From Chlorella sorokiniana (Eukaryota > Chlorophyta > Trebouxiophyceae > Chlorellales > Chlorellaceae): 64,000 nucleotides of DNA. Location: the NCBI GenBank assembly GCA_025917655.1, contig CP084611.1:4526001-4590000 (forward strand), read 5' to 3'. The position numbers and the translations under genes were made by a program. Positions 1 through 12,900 of this stretch are shown here, one piece after another; within the stretch, counting starts at the first letter, position 1, and every line of letters starts with the position of its first letter. The notes under the pieces are model-generated. The model did no database searches. It had not been told where the DNA came from and saw only the letters and a program-made list of their open reading frames with translations.

Positions 1-336
1 TTCAATGTCAAGCCTTCGATCGCATATGAGCTTGATGGCGTCAACGGCCATGCCCTCGATACGGCGTCGAAGGCCCAAGCGGCGGTACATAATTGTACAC
101 AGGCGCTATTTGGATTCTTGGAGAGCCGATTTCATTGTGCGGTCAACTTCTACGTCATTTGTCGGATGAAACACACCGCTGGTAAGACAGGTTCCTTGAG
201 CGATAACAAGCGGGCTGACCAGGCTGGTGGTTTGGTCCAACAACAAACCAGACAGTCACAGTGATGATTACAGTCTCTGCCACACGCCCAGATGCCATCC
301 GATTGTGCTGATTGATCACATGGACGCACCGCGCTG
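1..336. other. Flanking sequence, no gene recognised
   Basis: This stretch lies downstream of the 3' end of BIO3-BIO1. It has lower GC than the coding parts and no conserved protein block that I recognise in either strand. It probably holds the BIO3-BIO1 3' UTR and the edge of an unseen neighbour. Confidence 0.4.
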
Positions 337-3300
337 TCAGCCGTCCAGCGCCGCCGCCAGCCTGTCGAGCAGCACGTCGCACTGAGCCTGCTCAGTCATG
401 GGCGTGACCATGAGGTAGGCGACGTCGCCCAGGGGCCGCCCGTACACACCCTGGCTGCGCAGACGTGCCACGACGGCCGCCGCCGCATTGGAGCCGTAGC
501 CGCTGCCGTCCTCCGCCTGCAGCTTCACCGCCAGCACGGTGCCCAGGGGCACCACGCTCTGCACGCTGCGGTGAGCGCTGAGCTCCGCCACGCGGGCCGT
601 GTCCCACAGCGGCAGCAGGCGGCCGCAGGGTCCCGAGCATCGCTCGCCGCCACGCCGCTCCCGAGAGCAGCGCCCAGTCGCCTCGGGGTGCACCAGTTGG
701 GGTTCAGCGCTGGGTCGCGGTACAGCTGCAGCGCCGCCACGCCCGCACCGCAGCCGATGGGGTGGGCCGTGTAGGAGTGGCCATGCAGCAGCGCCTGGGC
801 CTTGGTGTCGCCTGCAGGAGCCGGGACATGCCAATGCGCAGCGGGCGCCTTGTGAGCAACCAAACTTGACGCCTGTTGCTGGGCTGCAGCTCTTACCCAC
901 CTGCCCACATTGCCTAGTGGAAGCAGCAACCCCCAGCAGCTGCACCCGCTGCCCTGCCATCCCTGCCTCGCCCCCACACCCACCCTGGAAGGCGTCAAAC
1001 ACCGCCTGGCTGGCCAGGGTGGCCGCCAGCGGCACCAGCCCCCCGTCAGCAGCTTGGCATACACGGCGATGTCGGGGGTGCGCCCAGCAGCGCGCGCCCC
1101 GCCTGCACACCCAGCCGCCAGCAGCCCGTGAACACCTCATCGTATATGACCGGGATGCGGCGCTCCCTGCAGCGGGCACAGCGGGCAAAGAGTGGGTGGC
1201 GCTAGGCACGCCGGCTGAGGCCTCCCTGTGCAAGTGGATCGCCGAGCAAGCGGACTGCCAGGGCAGGCGGGCAGGAGGGTGGGTCGCCTGTCTGTGCATG
1301 CCCCAGGCATCGCCCGCCCGCCCCCGCGCCCCTGACCCCCCTTTCCCCCTCGCGCAAAGACATCACCCGCCCCGCCAGAGAGGCATGCCGCTCACAGGGA
1401 TGCACCCACCTGCATGCCTCCACCAGGGCTCGCTGGTACAGGGGGTCCACCAGCCGCATGCCCCCGCGCCCTGCAGGACCGGCTCCAGAATCAGGGCCCC
1501 CAGCCGCCGGGGCGCCTGCCCGCCGCGGGCGCCGAGTGCGCCTCTAGTTCCTGCTCTATCTGGGCACGGTACAGGCGGTACAACGGGCCGCCCATGCGCG
1601 CCGCCACGTCAAACACCTCCGCCTCGCCGCCAAACGTCAGCGAGTCGGAGGAGGCGTCGGGTGTGGGGAAGCTGGCGGGCAGCTGCACCCGCCAGGCACC
1701 GTCCTGCACCGCAGCTGTGGGCGGCTCCAGAAACAGCCCCCGCCCGCGGTACCACGGCGTCTGCAAGCGGCCGTTGAAGGGGGAGGGCGCCACGGCCTCC
1801 ATCGCGCCCAGCGTGTCTCCGTGGTATCCCTCGGTCAGACCCAGCACCTGCAGGGGGCAAGTGGGGTGCTCAGGGGTGTAACTGCCTGCCGGACTGATCG
1901 GCAGCGCACGCTGCGCTGCACACCCTGCCAATTCCGCCAACACATCACGTCCCAAACAGCAATCTCCAAAACACAGTGTGTCTGGCGAGCGGACCAGAAA
2001 TCCCATGGGGCTCCCAGAGGACAGGCTGAGAACGCCTCCAGCTCAAGCCGCGAGGCGGCCCTCCGCCCAACAGCCCAGCCGGCGCCCTGCTGCCGCCCTG
2101 CCCTGCCCCCTCCCACCTCCAGCTCCACCCCATGCGCATCCAGCAGCCCGTGGTCGGCCATGAACCTCCTGAAGGCCATCTTCAGCGCCACCTCCACCCC
2201 CGTGGACCCGTTGTCGGTGTAGAACACGCGTGAGGCCCACCCCGCACCCACGCCGCCCAGCAGCTGCTTGGCCAGCTGCGCAGGGAGGGAGGGAGGGGGA
2301 GGCCGGAAGCGGGTGAAGGGGCTGCCTGCACCACCAACTCACGAGCCTCCCAACAAAGCATAGCCTAGCATGGTCAGAGGCAGCGTGCGCTGCAGAGGCG
2401 AAGTGCTGGGCAGAGCGCAGAAACTAGCGCGAGCTCATGGGAAGCTTACCTCGAGCGCTGGGGCGTGTGTGTTCTCTGGAAACATGACGTGGCCATAGCG
2501 CGCCGCTGCCGCTGCCACTGCTCGCACCAGCTCCGCCTGAGCTCCCTGGCTGACCTGCGGGCAGACGGAAGTGGTGGGGGCATACAAACAGGCGGCGGCA
2601 CTGTCACTGGTTGGCACTGACAGTTATGCGACAGAGCAAGGGGGAATAGAGCAGGGGCAGCACACAGAGGCGGCTGTGGGCCCCTTTATCAAGGGTGGTC
2701 CCAGCTGGCTGGCGAGCTCACCCCCTGGGTCCACCAGCTGGCACAGGAATCGTACTGCAGTTCCAGCCTGGCGCCTTCAGAGGTGCCGCTGGTGCCATCA
2801 GCTCTGCCGCTGCCCTCGCAAGCCGGCGGGGCGGAGGCCTGGCCTGCTGGCTTCCCTGACGACCCTGCCTGTCCACCTTGCGGCGCTGCCCCGCCCGGCC
2901 TGAACACGGCAAAGCTCTCGCCCACGCGGCCGTCGATGACGGTGACCCCGCCACGCTGGCATGCTGCGTGAAGGGCCACCACAGCGTGGCGCGCGCCTCG
3001 TCCGCCGCCGCGTGCAGGCCGGCCAGCCGCGCGGCGTGCGCGTCGCACGTCGCGCACAGCAGCGCGTCGAACTGGGGGCGGCTGTCGCGCAGCCATGCAG
3101 CCAGGCTGGCGTCTATGCCCCCGCTGCTGGCGGTGCTGCTTCGGGTGGGGGTGGGCACATGGGGAAGGCCAGCACCCTTGCCTTGCTGCCCAAGTGGCGC
3201 TGGATGGCCTTGGCGTTGTCCAGGCGGCCGTCCTCCATCAGTGCCACAAGCGGTACCGCATGGCCCCGCAGTACAAGCGCGTCATACGCTGCCAGCGTGG

Positions 3301-4092
3301 CGGAGATGCCGCCCAGGCGGCCGTCGCCGACCAGCAGCCCGGGCAGGCTCAGCGCGCGCAGCGCCTCGCACTGCAGGGCGCCAGAGGGGCTGGGGCTGGC
3401 CACGCCCCCGCCGTCTCCACCACCGCCAGCTGAGGAACGGTAGGGAAGCTGCTGCCACTACTTCTGCTGTCGCTGCTGCTTCCGCAGCTGTCGGCCGCCG
3501 CTGCAAACGCACGGAGCTCGGCCGCCACGTCGGCCGCCAGGCGGCGGTCGCTGACGGGGCGCCCCTCGGTCTCCACCGCCAGGTGCGGGCTGATGGGCTG
3601 GCGCCATGCGTACAAAGTCTTTGCCAGCGCGCTGCCGGGGCTGCTGCCGCCGCCGGGGCCGCTCGCCAGCGGGATGCTGGCGTCCAGCTGTGCGGCGTGG
3701 GGCCCCGCCGCCAGGGGCAGGCCCGCGGCAGCGCCCACCAGCCGCGCATCCGAATCTCCTGGGAAACCCGTCTGCGCCGGCTTCAGGTAGAGCAAGGGCA
3801 GCTGCGAGCAGGGCAGGGGAGGCCGGCGGCAATCCATGATGCGGCGCGTGCAAGTGCTCGCGGTGTCCGCAGTTCAGGGTTTGCCCAGCGAGCTCACCCC
3901 CGCTCTCCGGGCGGCGGCAGCCAGCCCTGCGCTGAACAGAGTCTTGCCGACGCCGGTGTTGGAACCCCACACGATGACAGCAGGGTAGCTCAGCGGAATG
4001 CTGCCCAACTCCTCGCGAGCCGCGGCGCTGAAGTAGCGGAGGCCGCCGCCGCCGCGGCGCGCCATCACCAAAATGGTCCGGGACACTATCAT
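337..4092 (-). CDS. BIO3-BIO1: Bifunctional dethiobiotin synthetase / DAPA aminotransferase (BIO3-BIO1), mitochondrial
   Basis: Catalyses two consecutive biotin steps: KAPA to DAPA (PLP aminotransferase) and DAPA to dethiobiotin (ATP-dependent). The ATG at 4092 gives an N-terminus rich in R, S and A, suited to mitochondrial import; the longer upstream frame has no ATG. The BioD half comes first: P-loop GSNTGVGKT near 3960, KPAQTGFPGDSD near 3770, and PGLLVGDGRLGGISATL near 3310. The BioA half follows: WWPFTQH near 2970, FYTDNGSTGVEVALKMAF near 2190, LTEGYHGDTLGAMEAV near 1820, IYDEVFTGCWRLGVQAG near 1130 and the PLP-lysine motif YAKLLTGG near 1050. It ends at 337 with DVLLDRLAAALDG. This domain order matches plant BIO3-BIO1. 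The frame breaks at C/G runs 1039-1044, 1074-1078 and 3405-3409, each fixed by one added base, and once more between about 620 and 700. BIOF lies head to head. Confidence 0.92.
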
Positions 4093-4495
4093 CGTCCCTC
4101 GTAAGACCCTTAAACCTATGCAGAGTGTTCTTAACGATAGTAGGGATATCAAGGTGCTCGGCAATCACCACCTACACATGTAGCAAACACAGCAGCAAGC
4201 CGGAGACCGACCTGCTAATCTATCTTGAACAATCAACACACGATCTAGCAATGTACTATCAAACAGCGAGCGTCCATGCTTGGAAGGCAAGTGCCAAGTT
4301 GGGCGAGCCAGCCAGGTCATGAGCGAGAAGGCACCTGCTTGCAGCGCGCCCCTGAGCTGTATCTAATTCGACACATGGCGATTCGCGTGTCGGCAAGCCC
4401 GTAACGAAAGCAGTCAGCGAGTTGCCCGGTCCATACTCACAGACGCAAACCCGTTGGCGAATCGGCTTTGCTTGTTCATTCACATTGCCTGCTCA
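4093..4495. promoter_or_regulatory. Shared divergent promoter region of BIO3-BIO1 and BIOF
   Basis: These 403 bp separate the two start codons of the head-to-head biotin genes. The sequence is clearly richer in A/T than the flanking coding DNA and holds no conserved protein block. I see no convincing TATA box or known operator, so its role as a bidirectional promoter rests on position alone. Confidence 0.5.
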
Positions 4496-6615
4496 ATGTC
4501 ATCGGAAGATATCCATGACGCTGAAAGTGCGTCGGGGTGGGACGAGTGGCTGGCAGCCTCGGTAGCAGACCTGCAGCGCCGCAGCTTGTTCAGAACGCTT
4601 CGTCCAACCGTACCAGGCCTGTCTGCCGTTGAGGTGGGCGCGACATCCCAGTGCAGCATATGTTGCCGCCGCTTGCCGCCGCCGTTGAAACCGGCGCTGC
4701 CCTGCTGCCTTCTGATCAGCACCAATGCCTGCCCAGCGGCAGCATTCTTCGTGTGTCTTGCCTCCCTCCTGCAGGCGTCCATGCCTCAGGCTGATATCGA
4801 TGCGTGGGTGGAGGGCCGTGCACCCGCGTCTGCCGCGATGCCGTCGCTGGCCGCCGCTGAGCTGCGCACCATCAAGCTGTTCAGCCTGAACGACTACCTC
4901 GGCCTGTCCAGCCACCCAGACGTGCGGGCAGCGGCGGCAGACGCTGCGCTGAAGTTTGGCAACGGTGAGGAATGGAGCGACGTCCAGGCGCAGCGGGGCT
5001 GGCGTGCCTGGGGAGTCTCAGGAGCAGCGCAACCCTCTCGAGTTGCCTCTCTCCCAGCTCACCGCCGCCCGCTGGCGCCCCTGGACCCTGGCTGTCGCCC
5101 CGCAGGCCCCCGCTCCTCGGCCCTGGTGGGCGGCTACACACACGTGCACGCACAGCTGGAGCGGGAGCTCGCCCGGCTGAAGGGAACCGAGGCCTGCCTG
5201 CTATTCCCCACCGGCTACGCCGCCAACCTGGCGGTGCTCGCCTCGCTGGCGTCCCCTGGCGACAGCAGCGGCGGCGGCGGCGGCGAGCTGTTCATCCTGT
5301 CAGACGAGCTCAACCACGCTTCGATCGTGGACGGCGCCGCGCTGGCGCGACGGCGTACCGCGGCCAGGCTGCTGGTGTACCGCCACGCCGACCTGGCCCA
5401 CCTGGCGGCGCTGCTGGAGGGGGAGGTGCCGCACGACGCGCGCTGTGGTCGTCACAGACTCCCTCTTCTCCATGGATGGAGACTTTGCTGACCTGGCGGG
5501 CCTGGCGGAACTCAAGCGGCGGCGGCCCTTCCTGCTGGTGCGGCGCTTCCTTTGTGGTGGTGGTGGTGTGTGTGTGTGTGTGTGTGTGTGGGGGGGGGGG
5601 GTTCTTTCCGGGGCAAAAGGGGGCGGAAGGGAAGGGTGCGGCTTCAACTGCGTCATACAAGCTGAGATGTGGAGGACGGGGAGAGTGGGGCGGATGGAGG
5701 GGCCAGCCATGAGCATGTGTCGCCTTGCGGGCGTTTTCAAGCCGCCCTGCCGCGGTTCACAACTGTGCTGTGCAGGTGGTGGACGAAGCGCACGCCACCC
5801 TCGTGTGCGGTGAACGCGGGGGCGGAGCCGCCGAGGCGCAGGGCGCGGCCGCCGCTGTGGACTTGCATGTGGGCACGCTGTCTAAGGCCTTTGGCTGCCA
5901 GGGCGGCTTTGTGGCCTGCAGCGCCGCCTGGAGGGACTTCCTGGCCAACCGCGGCCGCAGCCAGGTCTTCTCCACGGCGATGCCGGTGCCAGTGGCGGCG
6001 GCGGCGCTGGCCGCGCTGCGTGTCGCACAAGAGGTGCGCCACCAAGGGCTGCACGCGGTGCTGAAGGAAGACACCAGAGTAGTTTACAGAGGAAGCGTGG
6101 CAAAGGGTGCCTCGTGGGCTCCTCATGGGCTGCCACCTGCACTCACGACCCCCCCTTCCTCCCCTACAGGAGCCGTGGCGGCGGGAGCACGTGTGGCGGC
6201 TGGCGCAGCGGTTGGGGCGGGAGCTTGGAGTGCCTGTGACCAGCCCCATCGTGCCGCTGGTTGTGGGGTCAGAGCAGGCGGCGGTGGACGCCAGCATGGC
6301 GCTCCTCCAACGCGGCTTCCACGTCCCCGCCATCCGTCCCCCACGGTACCGCCGGGCACCAGCCGCCTGCGTGTCAGCCTGTCGGCAGCGCATACTGAGG
6401 GGGATCTGCAGCAGCTGGTGGAGGCAATACGAGCCTGCGGCCTGCGTTTCCAGGCACAGCCGTCGGCGCAGGGCGCGGCACGCGGCAGCACAGCGGCGGG
6501 GGATGCAGCGGGCGGCAGCCCGGCTGCCAGCGGAGGGCCAGGCAGGCCAGCGAGGCACACGGCAACAGCAGCAGCAGAAGGAACGCAGCACGCGGCGGCG
6601 TTGTCGCGGCTGTAG
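4496..6615 (+). CDS. BIOF: 8-amino-7-oxononanoate (KAPA) synthase, probable peroxisomal
   Basis: PLP enzyme of the alpha-oxoamine synthase family that condenses pimeloyl thioester with L-alanine to KAPA, the first committed biotin step. The first in-frame ATG is at 4496; the frame extending further upstream starts from TTG. Conserved blocks in order: FSLNDYLGLSSHPDVRAA (about 4880), GPRSSALVGGYTHVHAQLE (5110), CLLFPTGYAANLAVLASLA (5195), LSDELNHASIVDGAALA (5297), VVVTDSLFSMDGDFADLA (5445), VVDEAHATLVCGERGGG (5777), the lysine motif GTLSKAFGCQGGF (5873) and RLRVSLSAAHTEGDLQQL (6367). At least four introns are visible. The C-terminal tripeptide SRL is a canonical PTS1 signal. Two frame breaks occur: at the GC-dinucleotide stretch 5437-5442, and at the five-C run 6338-6342, where one extra C restores the conserved block. 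Confidence 0.94.
5565..5601. repeat. (TG)n plus G-tract, intronic in BIOF
   Basis: A TG dinucleotide run passes directly into an 11-12 base G run within the BIOF intron that follows the SLFSMDGDF exon. It is a simple repeat near the donor side and likely variable in length. Confidence 0.85.
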
Positions 6616-6940
6616 CAGCGGCTGTAACCGCAACTGATGCAGGGCCAGACGAGGAGGGCTGCACAAACATTCCTGCTTGCAGCGAGCACAAGCACCACCT
6701 GGGGCGGGCAGGAGGGGAGCTCTTACACGCGGGCTTTGCTTTGCCAAGAAGATAGCTGTGAATGTTTGGCGCTGACTTTCGGGGACGCCTCAGCAGAGCA
6801 GCCAGCAGACAATGACAAGAAAGAGCGCAGCGGGGCTGGGCAGTCGAAGTGCAAATAATCAAGCAGGCGCCTATACCAGGCCTGCAAACTAAGATACGTA
6901 ACGTTGTGCACTGCGCCACCATGGCAGCTGCAGCCTCGCT
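6616..6940. other. Convergent 3' region between BIOF and the PRMT9-like gene
   Basis: Both neighbours end here, BIOF from the left and the PRMT9-like gene from the right, so this stretch holds their 3' UTRs. No further gene is recognisable. Confidence 0.6.
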
Positions 6941-9900
6941 TCAGCAGCGGCGCAGCGGGCGCTTGGTGAGGGCCTCCAGCGAGGTGGCGGGGGAGAACTC
7001 GGGGCACAGGTGCAGCTTCTCCAGCACTACCATCTCGTGGTACACCTGGCAGTACGGGGGGGGGGGGGGGGGGGGGGGGGATGAGGGGGGATGAGGGAGA
7101 GGGGGCACTCAGCGAGGCCTGGACAACCAGAGGGAGGCTGCCAACCTTCACCAGCGCTGGCTCTGCCAGGCCTGCACCCCCTGCAGAGTGCCATGCCGGT
7201 GCCAGGCAGCATGCGGACGCCCTCCCAGCCCAGCTCAGCCCACCTCACCCATTTCAAGGCAACCTCCGCAAAATTTCCGCCCCCTCCCCCGCCCCAACCA
7301 CTGCCCCAACCCCTGCCCCCAACACCCACACCCCAACATTGCCCCCCTCTTCGCCCTCGCCCACCTCCTGCAGCGCCGCAGGGTCCAGCAGCAGCGAGCC
7401 GCACTGCGCCAGCACCATCTTCATGTCCTTCTCGATGGGCGGGAAGCGGCCGCAGCGCACGCGCTGCAGGAAGTCGGTGACCTGCGCGGTCGGGTGGTGG
7501 GTGGGGGCGGGAGGGATTTGGGGAAAAGTGGCAAGGAAGGGACCCAGGAGCAGGCGGGGTGGGCAGGCCGGGACAGGAACAGGCATTAGTGTTTACAGCA
7601 GGGGCAGGGGAAAGCCGAGCATGCAGCCCCCCGCCTCCAAGCCTCGCAGCAGGCAGTGGCAGTGCAAGCGCGCCGGCTCACCAGCAGGCGGCAGTACTGG
7701 ACGCGCTGCACGTGCGGGTTCTCCACGGAGGAGCCGCCGCCCCACTCGACCTTCCAAGGCGGGCGCGGTACCGCCTCGCCCACCCCCGCCCGCAGCGAGA
7801 AGTGCAGGCGGCCGTCCTCGCGGCGAACCAGCAGCATCGCCTTGCGGCCGGGCTGTACCGCCACACTGCGATCCAGGTACTGCAGCGCCTGGCCCCAGTG
7901 GTGGTGGGGGCCGCGTCCCTCCGGCGGCAGCTGCACCAGCGCGGAAGACGCACCCTCGCCGCTGGATGCTGCGGCGTCGGCATCGCCACCGCTGTTGGCT
8001 TCGTCCTGCTGCTGCTTCTGCTGCGCTGGAATAGCAGCGCTGGTGCGTGCCGCTGGCATCCCAGCGGCACTAGCAGAGGTACAGTCAGCAGTACTGGCAA
8101 TGGCACCTGCAGCCGCGGAGGAAGCTGACATGACGGGGCCATCCAGGTAATACCCCAGCCCCAGCTCTCCCAGCTTGAAGGCGTAGCCCGGCCGGGCACC
8201 GGCAAAGGCGCTGCTGGGGAGGAAATCGTCGGCGGCCTGGTCAGCAGGCTGGCGCGGGCTGCCAGCGCCGGCAAGGCTGGTGGCGCTGGCGCTGCTGGCA
8301 GCCGCCGCCAGCTCAGCCGCCAGCTCAGCCTCCTGGCAGACCGAGGTGGGGCTGGAAGCGGCGCCCTGCTTTGCCGCCCCGTCCGCCGCCGCGCTGGCCG
8401 AGCCCTCCAGCTGCTGCTGGGCCTCCTCCGCGCCACGGTGCTCGTCGCAAAGCAGCACACCACCCTCGCCGATGCCGTCAGGGGCTGCATGCAGAAAACG
8501 GAAACAGTCGGAACCAGAACCTTAGCCGTGCACACCCCCTCACATTTGACCCTCATCGCCGCTCGCAAGCCCACGCACACAGGACGACAGCCCTCCATAT
8601 CGCAGCGACCCCGGCTGGTAGCGCCAAAGCACTGCACCCCCTGTGCTGCTTCCAGGCCCTTTTCTGACCCAGCCCCTGCTGTTTCCTTCCGCTGCTGCAG
8701 CCTTAACAGTTTGCTGCCGCTCAGGCTGCGCCCACCGTTAGTGATCGTCTCGCAGTCGTCCAGGTGGAGGTCGAACCAGAAGACGACGGCGTTGAGGGTG
8801 CCTTCCGCCACCACCTCCAGCTTCAGCAGGCTCTCCCTGCTTGTTTGGGGGGGGGTACCAGAGAGGTGAGTGGAGGAGGTGGTCATCTCTTGCCACAGCC
8901 AACAGCCAGACCATGGACACGCCCACATTGCAAGCGGCCCGGCGGAGGCCCCTGGAAGGCCCCCCAGCGCCGCAGCCCCCGCGGCCGTGGCGCCGGCGCC
9001 GCACCGCGTCTTGCCGCGCCGCCGCCGTCGAAGAAATGCTCCAGCACCTTGCAGGGCTTGGTGAGGCGGCGGTGGGGCAGGTCGGCCAGGTCTGTCGCCT
9101 CGTAAAGGTTGTCCCACCTGCGGGGGGGGGGTTGCAACAAACAGTGTGGGCGAGTGAGAAAGTGTGCTAGAAAGGAGCAGCGTCAGTCGCATGTGTGTAC
9201 AGAGTTGCATCTTGGTTGCTGGGGAGCGTTGCATTCCATGAGATGAACAGAAGTGGAGCGACGAGATGCATGCAAATGTACTGCTGCAGCGGCGGGGACT
9301 GCCTTGGGGAACTAGGCCGGCCAGGCAGAGGGCCGCCCTGCTGCCGGCCTAAGCCACTGCTTCCAAGCGCCGCCCGGCCCCCGCCCGCGCGCGCGCCCCG
9401 CGCCCACCCACCTGTACTTGTTGATGGGCGACATGTCAAAGCCCGCCACGTGGCCGGTGAGCGCCTCGATGCCCATGCAGTAGACGGTGGCGGCGGCGGG
9501 CACCACCGCCGCCCCCGGCTGCACCACCTTGCGCTGCGCCAGCTCCAGCAGCCAGGGAAGCCGTCGCCCAGCAGGCCTGGGCAGGATGGTGTGGGTGGGT
9601 GGGTGGGGGGGGGGGATAGGGTACGTGGGGTGCGAGGGGGCACAAGACTACGCTCACAAAAGGACATCCAAAAGGGGCCCACCAAGCAAACGTGGCCGCA
9701 CCATCGCGCACCGCTGGGTGTGCCTCACTTGCTGCGCATCTATATCCCGTGTCGGCCACCCCAACTCCCAGCCCTCCTCCCAACCCGCCCCCACTGCAGC
9801 CCACCCACCTGCGTCGAAGAAGTCGGCCACCACGATGTTGACGCCCAGCGGGCGCACCTGCTTGCCGCGCTGCAGGGTGCCTGCGTCCGAGGCGACGACG

Positions 9901-12900
9901 TTGATGGTGCGGCCCACTCGGTTGGCGGCAGCCGTCTTGCGGGCCAGGTCGCACAGCGACTGCTGCAGGTCGCAAGCCACAACGGAGCTGGCGCCTGCAG
10001 GAGCATGGCGGGACAGCATTGGAGCTGCAGCACAGGTGGCGCAAGTGGCAGTGCACTGTGCCAGCAGCGTGCTTGCTGGGCTGACGCGACAAGGGCGCTA
10101 AAGGGGCCTGGGGGAGGGGGGCACCCATTAGGGACCAGCCAATCGGCAGCCTTCGGCCGCAGCCTCCTCCCACGGGAGGCAGAACCGCTGCCGCCACCCC
10201 CGCCGCCGCGCACCTGCTTTGGCTGCCAGCAGGGACAGGATGCCGGATCCGCAGCCTATGTCAAGCACGTGCGCCTCGCCGTCGGTCTGCTTGCGCTGGC
10301 GCACCACGCGCTGGATGGCACGCTGGTAGGCCTGATGGGCGGGGAGACAGGTGGTGATGGGCGAAGGCCGAAAGGGTGGTGATAAGCGGAGGCCGACAGA
10401 GTGGCGGGAATAATGAAGTCATGGGAAAGAAGTCGTCGGGCAGTGCAAGGCAGGCGGGTTCTGTGGAGCAGCTCCGCAGTGCTCAGCACCCTGCTCGCCG
10501 ACACCCCCAGAAGAGCAGCGGGCACCAGCGGGGGTCTGAGTCACATCACAGGGTGGCCTGTGGCGGCCGCCGGCTGGGCGCCACCCCCTCCGCCGCCCAC
10601 GCCGCCCACGCCGCCCGCGCACCTGGCACCGCGCTTCGTCTGCCAGCATGGCGAACTGGTTGGGCGGGAAGGCGGCGTCTGGCTTGTGCAGGTGCAGGTA
10701 GTCGGTGGACTCCACGTCGAATCGCATGCGCACGGTGTTGTGGGAGGCCACCGCCGGCATCACCAGCCCAGGCTCCACAGCCAGCTCGCCAGCGATGTAC
10801 TGCAGCGCGGGCTGCAGGCAGCGCAGGCCTGCGGAGGAAAGGATGGGTGGGGAGGGGTGGCGGGGAAGGTTTGTGAACGTGGGGGTGACGGGGTGGGGGT
10901 GGGGAGGGGGTGGGGGACAGAAGGCCTGCGGGGAAGCCTGATGCTGGGGCGCTGTGCGGGAGGCGATTTGGCGGGCGCCTGCGATGAGAGCTTGCAGCAG
11001 CAAGCTGCCGCCGGGAGGTGCACCCGCCATCTGCCTCCAGCCCGTGCAGGGCAGGCACGGGTCAATCGCGGGGGCAGATACCAATGCATACAAGAAGGGT
11101 GCGCGGCCCACCCTGGTCCACCGCTTCCAGACCGGTGCTGAGGTAGATGTCTCCGTGGAGGTGCAGCTTGAACCAGAACATGATGGCGTTGAAGCGGCCC
11201 TCCCTGTGGGGCCAATACAGGGGCGATGGGAAGGTGTGGGTGGGTGGGTGGGTGGGTGGGGGCGCATCATCTGCCGGCTACTGGAGGCTGCCGCTCCAAG
11301 CCTGGTCGCCACCTGTTCAGCACCCCGTCTGTCAAAACACGCAGGCTGCCCACTCACGCACGCAAGCACACGCTTGCCACCACCACCACCGCCACCACCA
11401 CCACCACCACCACCGCCACCACCACCCGGGCGCTCACGCTACAAACTCCATGTCCACCAGCTTGACGGCGCTCTTCTCGGGCGGCGCCCCAGGTCGAAGT
11501 ACCACACCTCCTGCGGCTTGGACAGCGGCCGGATGCGCTCACGGTCCAGCGGCACGCCTGCAGGGGGACTTGCGGCGGGGGAGCGGTGGGGTGTGCTGTG
11601 TCAGGGAGCTGTAGCCGGAACATGAGCGCCAAAGATATAGCAAGAGCCACGCAGCGGCCGGCAGCGTGTGCGAAAGCCACGGCGCGAGCGGCGGCAAGCC
11701 AGCATGGGCCAGTCGACCGCTGCCGCCGCGGCAGGCGTGGCAGGCGGTACGCACCAGCCGCGTAGGCTGGGTGCCAGCGGTACAGGTTGGCCGCCCGCAT
11801 GTCCAGCCCGCACACCTCCCCGTGCGCAGCTCCACAGCTTGCATGTAGACGGTGGCCGAGGCGGGCAGCAGCACCGCGTCGTCTGTCAGCAGGCTGGACA
11901 GCGCGTGGCGCACCGAGGGGATGATGCCCGACGTCAGCAGGCCTGCACGGCGGCAGGAACGGGACGGGGTGTGGTGGTGTTGGGTGGGTGCACCACACGC
12001 CAACAGTCTGGCCCCACCGCTGCGCCACCCCTCCCAGCCCCACCCAGGTAACAGCCGCCGCTGCTGCCGCCGTCGCACCCTCATCAAAGATGTTGGCCAG
12101 CAGCAGGTTGCAGCAGACGGGGACATCCTGGCGCAGCTTGAGGTCGGTGGGGCGCTTGTACAGCACGGTGTACCGCTCCGGAGAGAACTGCGCCAGGCAG
12201 GGCGGGGTAACTAGGCGGGAAGGAAAACAGCGCGGGACACGGACCAGCGCAACGCGTCCGCTCAGCCCATTCTTGGCGAAGCCACAGCAGCGCTCAACAC
12301 AGGGTCAGAGAAGGTGTCAGCGCCTGCTGTGGCGGCGGTCCGACCCGGTCTGAGCCCACCCCCTAGCGGCACATATCGGCCCCCACCCCCGTCCCCATAC
12401 CCACGCATGCCCCCGACATCACACCCTGCTGCACGCGCACCTTGTTGGCCTCCAGGCACTCCTGGGTGGTGAGCGCGAGGTAGAGCCAGCGCTCGACGGC
12501 GGTGACGTGGTGTGCGCCCGCCCGCAGCGCCATCATGGCGTGCAGCCCTGCCCCGGACCCCAGGTTCAGCACTCGGCAGTCCTTGTCCTCGCCCGACACC
12601 GCCTTCACCGCCGCCTCAATGGCCTGCTGGAAGGCGCCGTTGAAGACGGCGTCCTCCAGCACCCGCAGGTGGCGCTTGGGCATGCGCACATCGGTCTGCG
12701 GGTGGCATCGAGGAGGCGGCAGGCCAGCAGCTGGGCCCTTCGAGTACCCCAACAGGCACGCTTTCCGGTGTGAGACCTGTCTGCACACCCATGCAGGAGC
12801 CCTCGTGGGTGCGAGCTTCCCACCCGCACCGTGAGAGCAGCTCGCCCACTCAACAGGCTCCCCGCCAGTCCCTCCCCCTCCTCTTTCCCCACCGCTAACA

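Noticed and set aside
4496-6615. BIOF as a pseudogene
   Set aside because: All catalytic blocks are intact, one of its two frame breaks is mended by a single base in a C run and the other lies in a GC repeat; neighbouring unrelated genes show the same kind of loss.
7678-9234. A 518-codon minus-strand open frame
   Set aside because: It overlaps PRMT9-like exons in another frame and is rich in Arg, Pro and Ala, as shadow frames of GC-rich coding DNA are.
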